Source: Bacteroidales bacterium UBA1184 (GTDB taxonomy: Bacteria; Bacteroidota; Bacteroidia; Bacteroidales; ML635J-15). Taken from it: a stretch of DNA of 14,326 nt. A program made the translations under genes and the position numbers. Under the pieces are notes generated by a model. The model was not told the DNA's origin. It did not search any database and was given only the letters and a program-made list of their open reading frames with translations. Of the stretch, positions 1-4,987 are shown piece by piece. The DNA is taken from contig DBYO01000033.1 of NCBI GenBank assembly GCA_002310235.1, positions 178,989 to 193,314 of the forward strand, given 5' to 3'. How positions within the stretch are numbered: the first letter of the stretch is position 1; every line of letters begins with the position of its first letter.

Positions 1-39
1 ACCATCAAGGCTGTCATGGTAGCAACCTTGGGTGACTAA
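1..39 (+). CDS. 3' end of an unidentified gene (partial)
   Basis: Frame 1 reads 12 sense codons, ending in the residues VMVATLGD, and then stops at TAA (37-39). A strong terminator hairpin begins 26 bases later, which supports this as the true end of a gene entering from the left. Too little protein is visible to name a family. The frame was chosen because its stop sits just before the terminator; this is inference. Confidence 0.45.
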   Translation, partial: TIKAVMVATLGD

Positions 40-64
40 TTAGCCCTCCTTTTTATTATTATAG

Positions 65-96
65 GTGGTCATGCCCTCGGGTGTGACCATTTTTTT
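65..96 (+). terminator. Intrinsic terminator
   Basis: A hairpin pairs 66-75 with 80-89, including two G-T wobbles at 72/83 and 73/82, around a four-base loop (76-79). A run of seven T follows at 90-96. It should end the transcript of the gene that stops at 39. Confidence 0.85.
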
Positions 97-231
97 GGCT
101 GACGCCGTTTGAATGCCTGCGGCGTTTAACTTCGTTGAGGGCTTCGCCGTTCAATGGCTGACGCCGTTTCTATGGGCTAGCGCCCGTTTCAAGTTTCACG
201 TTTCTAAGTTTATATGGCTAAAGCCGTTTCT
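97..231. repeat. Cluster of short GGC-n4-GCC palindromes
   Basis: The unit GGCTGACGCCGTTT occurs at 97-110 and again, identically, at 156-169. Two variants follow with the same layout: GGGCTAGCGCCC near 175-186 and GGCTAAAGCC at 217-226, both followed by GTTTC. Each is a small inverted repeat, GGC or GGGC around a few bases. Together with the 33-bp repeat inside it, this cluster fills the spacer after the terminator. No coding signal or promoter was seen; an 84-codon open frame here translates repeat sequence. Confidence 0.6.
124..156 (+). repeat. 33-bp dispersed repeat, copy 1
   Basis: This segment is identical over 33 bases to 3245-3277. It contains two miniature palindromes with the same TTC centre, AACttcGTT and GGCttcGCC. 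A related, rearranged piece lies on the opposite strand near 7031-7045, sharing CTCAACGAAGTTAAC. All three copies are intergenic, which suggests a dispersed non-coding element. Confidence 0.8.
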
Positions 232-378
232 GAGTTTAATGTTGTTTATAACAACTTCAAACTACCTCAAACCATTTCAAACAACCATAAACTTAGAAAC
301 CCAGAAACTAAGAAACTTAGAAACCCAGAAACAGCGAAGCGAGAAACATAGAAACCCAGAAACGTGAAACATAGAAAC
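186..378. repeat. Inverted short-period arrays (GTTTC / GAAAC)
   Basis: On the left, GTTTC recurs every 7 bases (186, 193, 200). On the right, AGAAAC recurs mostly every 8 bases (295, 303, 311, 319, 327, then 342, 350, 358 and 373). The two arrays are opposite in sense: 200-217 is nearly the reverse complement of 285-300, differing by a two-base insertion. Between them a perfect small hairpin, GTTGTT-TAT-AACAAC, occupies 241-255. The stretch could form one long cruciform or RNA hairpin. It ends about 18 bases before the promoter of the next gene. Confidence 0.75.
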
Positions 379-395
379 CATTTAATATTTTTTTC

Positions 396-403
396 TACCT
401 TTG
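396..403 (+). promoter_or_regulatory. Bacteroidota -7 promoter element
   Basis: TACCTTTG matches the Bacteroidota housekeeping -7 consensus TAnnTTTG exactly. It lies 27 bases before the ATG at 431, giving a leader of about 20 bases. No clear -33 TTTG was seen. It probably drives the small exported protein and perhaps the UvrA-like gene behind it, since no terminator separates them. Confidence 0.8.
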
Positions 404-430
404 CATTTCAAATCAAAAAATTCAACGCAG

Positions 431-859
431 ATGAAAAGGACAATAATCATAATCGCAACCATAACAGCAATGCTCGCATTTGGCAACACGGCTAAGGCAC
501 AGAACACTCCCGAAGACATCATGGCAAAGTTCTTCACGATGTTCAACGACGACGTAAACAAGGCCATCGACTACCTGTTCTCGACCAACGACTGGCTCGA
601 AAGCAACAAGGAAGGCACTACGGCAATGAAGGAAAAGTTCGAGGCTTCGCGCAAACTGCTCGGCAATTTCAACGGCTACGAACTTGCTGGGAAATATTAC
701 CTCGGTGAATCGTATGCAAAGTATGTGTATGTGCTAAAATACGACCGTCAGCCAGTTGAATTTGTCGTAACAATGTACCGTCCCGACAAAATCTGGAAAC
801 TTCAGAACATGAACTTCCACAGCGACTTTGAAAAGGATATGGTGAAAGTTGAAAATTGA
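431..859 (+). CDS. Small exported protein, possibly NTF2-like
   Basis: The product has 142 residues. It starts with a clear signal peptide: basic MKR, a hydrophobic stretch at about residues 5-17, and a likely cut after AKA at residue 23 before Gln. The mature part of about 119 residues is an alpha-then-beta arrangement with a helical first half and a strand-rich second half (around YAKYVYVLKYDRQPVEFVVT). This resembles small NTF2/SnoaL-like secreted proteins of Bacteroidota; that fold guess comes from the pattern only. The ATG at 431 was chosen because the upstream in-frame TTG at 401 lies inside the promoter. The reading frame runs into a 7-bp tandem repeat, so its last five codons and its stop are repeat sequence. 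Function is unknown; it acts in the periplasm or outside the cell. Confidence 0.82.
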   Translation: MKRTIIIIATITAMLAFGNTAKAQNTPEDIMAKFFTMFNDDVNKAIDYLFSTNDWLESNKEGTTAMKEKFEASRKLLGNFNGYELAGKYYLGESYAKYVYVLKYDRQPVEFVVTMYRPDKIWKLQNMNFHSDFEKDMVKVEN

Positions 860-886
860 AAGGTGAAAATTGAGAGTTGAAAGTTG
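841..886 (+). repeat. Period-7 tandem array overlapping a stop codon
   Basis: About 6.6 units of a 7-base word, consensus (G/A)TTGAAA with GGTGAAA variants, run from 841 to 886. A further GTTGAAAGTT piece sits at 931-940. The TGA stop of the upstream gene (857-859) lies inside the array. Confidence 0.85.
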
Positions 887-894
887 TCCTTCGC

Positions 895-911
895 CCCTTC
901 GACAGGCTCAG
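895..911 (+). repeat. Widely dispersed CCCTTCGACAGGCTCAG word
   Basis: This 17-base word resembles an intergenic motif that I recall as recurring in many genomes of Bacteroidota and other phyla, usually ending in GGG on both sides. Here only the left half of the usual palindrome is intact; GTGCGCC follows instead of the expected CTCAGG ending. It sits between two pieces of the 7-bp array, immediately before the UvrA-like gene. Recognition is from memory. Confidence 0.45.
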
Positions 912-946
912 TGCGCCGCAGGAACCAAAAGTTGAAAGTTACCCCT

Positions 947-3190
947 ATGTCTTCAGACAAAATATCAATAATAGGTGCCACCGAAAACAACCTCAAGAAT
1001 GTTTCGCTGGACATTCCAAAGCATCAGATTACAGTATTTACAGGCGTTTCGGGTTCGGGCAAGTCGTCGCTTTGCCTCGACACCATTGCCGCCGAAAGCC
1101 GTCGCGAACTCAACGAGACTTTTCCTAGCTTCGTGCAGCAATACCTACCGAAATATGGTCGTCCCAAGGTAGGAAAGATTGAAAACATGCCCGTGACGAT
1201 AGTCATCGACCAGAAAAAGCCAGCATCGAACAGTCGCTCCACAGTAGGCACTTACACCGACATCCAGCCGTTGCTCCGACTTTTGTTTTCGCGTGTTGGC
1301 AAGCCTTTTGTCGGCTATTCCGACTCGTTTTCGTTCAACCATCCGGCAGGAAGCTGTCCTCGTTGCGCCGGTTTGGGCGAAATCCGCGAACTCGACATAC
1401 ATAAGCTCGTTGACTTCGACAAGTCGCTAAACGACGAGGATACAATACATTACATCGCTTTTGGCAAAGGCGGATGGCGATGGATCCGCTACGCACACAG
1501 CGGACTTTTCGACCTCGACAAGAAAATAAAGGACTACACTCCCGAAGAACTTGACCTTTTCCTATATTCGCCACAGATAAAACTGAAAAATCCGCCTTCA
1601 AACTGGCCGAAGACTGCCAAATACGAAGGTCTTGTTCCGCGAATGTACCGCAGCATCATAAATTCGGAAGAAGGTCTGCTTCACGCTGCAGCAATCAACC
1701 CGATGCTTACGATGGGCACCTGTCCCGATTGCAAGGGTACGCGACTGAACGAGAAGATTCGCTCGTGCCGCATAAACGGCAAGAACATTGCCGAAGTCGG
1801 CGACATGCCAATTTCGGACCTTGTGGAATTTGTTGCAGCCATCGACGACCCGCTGGCTGTTGACATCAAGCGCGAACTTGCCAAGCGACTGCAGGCACTT
1901 ATGCAGATTGGTCTGGGCTACCTATCGTTGAGCCGTGGCACTGGAACACTCTCTGGCGGAGAAGCTCAGCGCATCAAGATTGCAAAGTACATCAACTCGC
2001 CGCTTACCGACATGGCATACGTCCTCGACGAGCCAAGCGTAGGCTTGCATCCGCAAGACATCAGCAAGCTGAAGGATTCGCTACGCAACCTCCGCGACCA
2101 CGGCAACACCATCCTCATAGTCGAGCATCACCGCGAAATAATTGCAATGGCCGACCATATTGTCGATATGGGACCGAAAGCCGGTGCACACGGCGGCGAA
2201 ATAATGTTCGAAGGCACATACGAAGGACTCCTCAACTCCGACACCATTTCGGGCAAAATGCTTCGCAGCAAAAGCCAGTTCAAGACCGAGATACGAAAAC
2301 CAACAGGCTTCATCCGCATCGAAAACGCCACCTTGCACAACCTGAAAAGCGTTTCTGTTGACATTCCAACAGGCGTAATGACGGTGATTGCCGGTGTTGC
2401 AGGTTCGGGAAAGTCGTCGCTGATGGAGGAATTCCAAAGCCAGTGCAAACTCGAAACTATCTTCATCGGACAGAAAAACATAGGCATAAACCTGCGTTCC
2501 ACACCAGCCACCTACCTTGAGATTTCCGACCCGATACGCAAACTTTTTGCTCAGGCGAGCCACAGCAACATGCAGTTGTTTTCGTTCAACTCGAAGGGTG
2601 CTTGTCCCGCTTGTGGCGGCAAGGGCGTGATTGTCTCCGACATGGCCTTTATGGAATCTATTGAAACCGTCTGCGAGGTCTGCCACGGCACAAGGTACAA
2701 CGACGAAGCCCTCTCGCACCGATACAAAGGCAAGAATATCGCCGAAGTGATGGGAATGAGCGTCGAAGAAGCCATCGAATTCTTTGCCGACCAGCCATTT
2801 TTGCCCAAACTTCTTGCCTTGGACAAGGTTGGTCTTGGCTACCTGCACCTCGACCAGTCGATGACAACCCTCTCTGGCGGCGAACTGCAGCGCATAAAGC
2901 TTGCCGACCAACTTCACCGCAAAGGTGAAATATTCATCCTCGACGAACCAACCGACGGCCTGCACCTGGACGACATCCACAAGCTACTCAACCTTTTCAA
3001 CGACATGACCGATGCCGGCAATACGCTCATACTCATAGAACACAGCATGGATGTGATGAAGCAAGCTGACTACCTCATCGAAGTCGGTCCCGAAGGCGGT
3101 GAAGCCGGCGGACGACTGCTATTCGCAGGAAAACCTACCGAAATTTTGAACAGCGAGGAATCGGTGACTGCGAGGTATTTGAAGGGATAG
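947..3190 (+). CDS. Short UvrA-like ABC ATPase (no UvrB-binding domain)
   Basis: The 747-residue product has the two-cassette plan of UvrA. Cassette 1 has Walker A GVSGSGKSS (33-41), the UvrA-type RSTVGT motif, LSGGE (335-339) and Walker B VLDEP (359-363). Cassette 2 has Walker A GVAGSGKSS (483-491), LSGGE (642-646) and LDEPTDG (665-671). The zinc module of cassette 2 is complete: Cys553, 556, 576 and 579, spaced C-x2-C-x19-C-x2-C. In cassette 1 only the second cysteine pair remains (137, 140), and the UvrB-interaction region is missing. That explains the length of about 750 against about 940 for true UvrA. Such short paralogs are thought to act in DNA-damage or drug tolerance rather than standard excision repair. 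The ATG at 947 fits the family N-terminus; an upstream in-frame TTG at 884 would only add repeat sequence. No promoter of its own was seen. Confidence 0.95.
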   Translation: MSSDKISIIGATENNLKNVSLDIPKHQITVFTGVSGSGKSSLCLDTIAAESRRELNETFPSFVQQYLPKYGRPKVGKIENMPVTIVIDQKKPASNSRSTVGTYTDIQPLLRLLFSRVGKPFVGYSDSFSFNHPAGSCPRCAGLGEIRELDIHKLVDFDKSLNDEDTIHYIAFGKGGWRWIRYAHSGLFDLDKKIKDYTPEELDLFLYSPQIKLKNPPSNWPKTAKYEGLVPRMYRSIINSEEGLLHAAAINPMLTMGTCPDCKGTRLNEKIRSCRINGKNIAEVGDMPISDLVEFVAAIDDPLAVDIKRELAKRLQALMQIGLGYLSLSRGTGTLSGGEAQRIKIAKYINSPLTDMAYVLDEPSVGLHPQDISKLKDSLRNLRDHGNTILIVEHHREIIAMADHIVDMGPKAGAHGGEIMFEGTYEGLLNSDTISGKMLRSKSQFKTEIRKPTGFIRIENATLHNLKSVSVDIPTGVMTVIAGVAGSGKSSLMEEFQSQCKLETIFIGQKNIGINLRSTPATYLEISDPIRKLFAQASHSNMQLFSFNSKGACPACGGKGVIVSDMAFMESIETVCEVCHGTRYNDEALSHRYKGKNIAEVMGMSVEEAIEFFADQPFLPKLLALDKVGLGYLHLDQSMTTLSGGELQRIKLADQLHRKGEIFILDEPTDGLHLDDIHKLLNLFNDMTDAGNTLILIEHSMDVMKQADYLIEVGPEGGEAGGRLLFAGKPTEILNSEESVTARYLKG

Positions 3191-3230
3191 GAGTTCTAAT
3201 ACCCAAAACCAATCGCCCACAGCGGCAACT

Positions 3231-3238
3231 TACTTTTG
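3231..3238 (+). promoter_or_regulatory. Isolated -7-like element with no clear gene
   Basis: TACTTTTG fits TAnnTTTG, 40 bases after the UvrA-like stop. No -33 element or convincing gene follows. An ATG at 3240 opens only 15 codons made from the 33-bp repeat. It may be chance or a promoter for a short transcript. Confidence 0.3.
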
Positions 3239-3244
3239 TATGGT

Positions 3245-3277
3245 GTTTAACTTCGTTGAGGGCTTCGCCGTTCAATG
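3245..3277 (+). repeat. 33-bp dispersed repeat, copy 2
   Basis: Base-for-base identical to 124-156, about 3.1 kb away and in the same orientation, with unrelated flanks. It lies in the 363-base spacer between the UvrA-like gene and the terminator of the lipoprotein gene. An open frame starting at a TTG at 3293 in this spacer has no promoter or recognisable protein. Confidence 0.8.
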
Positions 3278-3357
3278 TCATCGGTAAGTTGATTGGATTT
3301 CGCTGTGCATAGCAAGCATATTTTTCGCGAAGTGCTTTTCATAGACAGCAATTATAC

Positions 3358-3399
3358 AACAAAAGTGCTGTTTGTAGGTAACACTTTTGTTTGTTTTTT
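3358..3399 (+). terminator. Possible terminator of the UvrA-like transcript
   Basis: A perfect 10-base inverted repeat, AACAAAAGTG (3358-3367) and CACTTTTGTT (3382-3391), encloses a 14-base loop. GTTTTTT follows at 3393-3399. The stem is A+T-rich and the site is 168 bases beyond the stop, so this is plausible rather than certain. Confidence 0.45.
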
Positions 3400-3495
3400 A
3401 GGCAAGGTTAATAGGTACATATTCTTTTTTTACCAATTAGTATCCCGTTCCATACAACCTATTGTAGTCGCATTCTTACATTTATGCGATTAAAC

Positions 3496-3530
3496 AAAAA
3501 AAGTCTGCCAACAAATGTCGGCAGACTTAA
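3496..3530 (-). terminator. Intrinsic terminator of the lipoprotein gene
   Basis: AAGTCTGCC (3501-3509) pairs perfectly with GGCAGACTT (3520-3528) around a ten-base loop. Read on the minus strand the stem is followed by a T run (3496-3502 are all A on the + strand). It lies 24 bases downstream of the minus-strand gene that ends at 3554. Confidence 0.88.
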
Positions 3531-3553
3531 AATCCCATAATATGAATTAGTAT

Positions 3554-4381
3554 TTATTGCATTGCGTTAGCCATCTTTGTTGTAATCTTGGTGTAACGGC
3601 TCATCTGTGCAGATGTCATCGAACCCTGGCCCTTGCTCAACTTGTTGTTCAGCTTCTCTGCCTGTTCTGCCAACGAAACAGATTCCGACAAGGCATTCGT
3701 GTCACCGTCCATAACTTTCTTGCACACAGCCACATACTTGTCAACATACTTCTCGTACTCGTCGAGGATGGAATCCCAGTCGCCGTCGGAAACCTTTGAG
3801 GGCTTTGCCTCGTTGCTGAACTGCTGATTAGCGATGCCAATTTCAACTTTCAATCCAGAAACCTTATCGAACTTTTCATAGGCTGTTTCGTAATCACTGC
3901 GTTTAAAGTCGTACTGATACTGAACAACAATGTTTTCCGCAGTCTTTTCTTCTGATTTCAGCAATTCGTTGATACCTTCCGCTATCTTTAAGTCCAAACT
4001 GATTTCTGTTCCATTTGAGTCCAAAAATTGAGGGCGGGCATAACAATGACTAAATCCAAACATTCCTGCATAACCGGGTTTCTCGAAATGAGGCGTTTCC
4101 TCAAGTTCTTTCCACGACTTGGCATTAGGCGTTTTTGCAATAGAAAATACCGACCGAACTTCCCATCCGTAATCACCATCCCCAGCTTTTGTAAGAATAA
4201 CCTTAACCGAGTCTCCTGAAATCTCAAAGAAATCTTTGCAATCCCCAGTAAATTTCACTGCAGAAGCAGGAAGCATCTTCGTGACTTCTTCTCCATTTTT
4301 AGGCTTATTTTCGCCACCGCACGAACTAACACCCAAAACAAGCGCAACAGCGCACATCATTACAAACAAATTACGTTTCAT
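3554..4381 (-). CDS. Exported lipoprotein of unknown function
   Basis: The 275-residue product starts with MKR, a hydrophobic stretch, and the lipobox VSSC with lipidated Cys21, followed by GG and a charged linker. It should be anchored to a periplasmic or outer-membrane face. Residues about 40-195 look strand-rich, with many aromatic residues. The last 75 residues are helical and charged; their layout (DWDSILDEYEKYVDKYVAV, then a Met/Gln-rich TSAQMSRYTKITTKM end) resembles a C-terminal domain common in Bacteroidota lipoproteins, perhaps DUF6591, named from memory. The gene has a clear terminator. Its 110-base upstream stretch has no good TAnnTTTG element; it lies just behind the terminator of the structured RNA. 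The nearest weak match is TAAATTTT near the ATG. It may rely on read-through or an atypical promoter. Confidence 0.88.
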   Translation of the reverse strand: MKRNLFVMMCAVALVLGVSSCGGENKPKNGEEVTKMLPASAVKFTGDCKDFFEISGDSVKVILTKAGDGDYGWEVRSVFSIAKTPNAKSWKELEETPHFEKPGYAGMFGFSHCYARPQFLDSNGTEISLDLKIAEGINELLKSEEKTAENIVVQYQYDFKRSDYETAYEKFDKVSGLKVEIGIANQQFSNEAKPSKVSDGDWDSILDEYEKYVDKYVAVCKKVMDGDTNALSESVSLAEQAEKLNNKLSKGQGSMTSAQMSRYTKITTKMANAMQ

Positions 4382-4492
4382 TTTACTTAAAATTTAAATA
4401 TTAGTATTAATTAAAATTACATTCATTCCTCGCCTACTCTCGTCCAGCTTTTCGGCTTCCGCTGCTATCGTTTGCGCTTGGGGTTAGGCAAC

Positions 4493-4532
4493 AAAAAAAG
4501 CCCGCACTCCAATCCCATCTCGAAGTGTAGGC
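4493..4532 (-). terminator. Terminator of the structured RNA
   Basis: On the minus strand GCCTACACTTC pairs with GGAGTGCGGGC (4522-4532 with 4500-4510), with one mismatch and two G-U pairs, followed by seven T (4493-4499). The 5' arm also forms the closing stem of the rod, so the two foldings compete. Confidence 0.85.
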
Positions 4533-4668
4533 TCTCGCATTGCCTGAAGTAAAGATAAGAAAACAGTGCGTGCTGGATGCACGCAGCGTACTTTTCTGTC
4601 TTACTTCGTTCTGAACTTGCGAGATTCACACTTTCTGACAGATGGTATCGCTACCGATAATATATGTG
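4493..4668 (-). ncRNA. Structured RNA gene, 6S-like candidate
   Basis: A promoter and a terminator frame a transcript of about 175 bases with almost no room for coding. On the minus strand it folds as one long rod. AAGUGU pairs with ACACUU (4628-4633 with 4523-4528), and UCUCGCA with UGCGAGA (4618-4624 with 4533-4539). Then comes an asymmetric bubble of 10 and 6 bases. Beyond it GAAGUAA pairs with UUACUUC (4601-4607 with 4546-4552), AGAAAA with UUUUCU (4592-4597 with 4558-4563), and UGCGUGC with GCACGCA (4579-4585 with 4567-4573) closing a five-base loop. A small hairpin with a GCGA tetraloop lies near the 5' end. A closing stem, central bubble and long terminal arm are the plan of 6S RNA, which binds RNA polymerase. 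Identity is inferred from shape and size only. A leader or attenuator for the lipoprotein gene is the main alternative. Confidence 0.68.
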
Positions 4669-4671
4669 TCA

Positions 4672-4701
4672 CAAATATACACATTTTTTAATTTCGGCAA
4701 A
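4672..4701 (-). promoter_or_regulatory. Promoter of the structured RNA
   Basis: On the minus strand TTTG (4698-4701) is followed after 18 bases by TATATTTG (4672-4679). This is close to the Bacteroidota consensus TTTG-N19-TAnnTTTG. The predicted start of transcription is near 4668. Confidence 0.75.
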
Positions 4702-4750
4702 CAAGCGAAACACTTTTTTGCAGAAAAATTATCGGCACTGCTTTCCTTTG

Positions 4751-4758
4751 CAAAGGTA
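4751..4758 (-). promoter_or_regulatory. Second upstream -7 element
   Basis: Minus-strand TACCTTTG is a perfect -7 element about 80 bases upstream of the first one. It lies within the palindrome CCTTTGCAAAGG (4746-4757). No -33 element is obvious. It could give a longer transcript of the structured RNA; nothing else lies between. Confidence 0.5.
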
Positions 4759-4805
4759 GGAAGTATAGAAAGAACGGACTTGGTACTTTTCGGTACATAT
4801 TTTTT

Positions 4806-4837
4806 AGTTAAAAGTTAAGAGTTAATAGTTAAAAGTT
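4806..4837 (+). repeat. Period-7 tandem array (AGTTAAA)
   Basis: Units AGTTAAA, AGTTAAG, AGTTAAT and AGTTAAA start at 4806, 4813, 4820 and 4827, with a partial fifth at 4834. The remainder of the 4838-4987 spacer, downstream of the kinase gene, shows no gene and no convincing terminator. Confidence 0.85.
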
Positions 4838-4987
4838 CGCGAAGTTGTAAAAGTGGCGAAATCCACCCATTTTTAGGTTGGAAAAACGGCACGATTTCAT
4901 GTAACATAAAATCACTCAAGCATTTATAGCTACAAGATAATGGCTATTACTATAAAAAGCATACATACATTTCGGAACAGCAGGTAT

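Noticed and set aside
113..367. 84-codon open frame in the left spacer
   Set aside because: Starts at a TTG-like context inside repeats, translates the 33-bp repeat and the GTTTC/GAAAC arrays, and has no promoter or protein-like composition.
401..430. Upstream TTG start for the small exported protein
   Set aside because: The TTG is part of the promoter element TACCTTTG and would put extra residues before a clean signal peptide; ATG 431 fits better.
884..946. N-terminal extension of the UvrA-like protein from TTG 884
   Set aside because: The extra 21 codons are repeat sequence; homologs start at the position of ATG 947.
2081..2980. 299-codon minus-strand open frame within the UvrA-like gene
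   Set aside because: It is the antisense shadow of a well-supported gene with biased codon use; no promoter or recognisable motif.
3293..3493. 66-codon open frame between the UvrA-like and lipoprotein genes
   Set aside because: TTG start, no promoter, contains the terminator hairpin at 3358-3399, and the peptide resembles nothing I recognise.
4601..4684. 27-codon minus-strand open frame starting at 4684 in the structured RNA region
   Set aside because: Its ATG lies upstream of the predicted transcript start and it runs through paired helices; chance is the simpler explanation.
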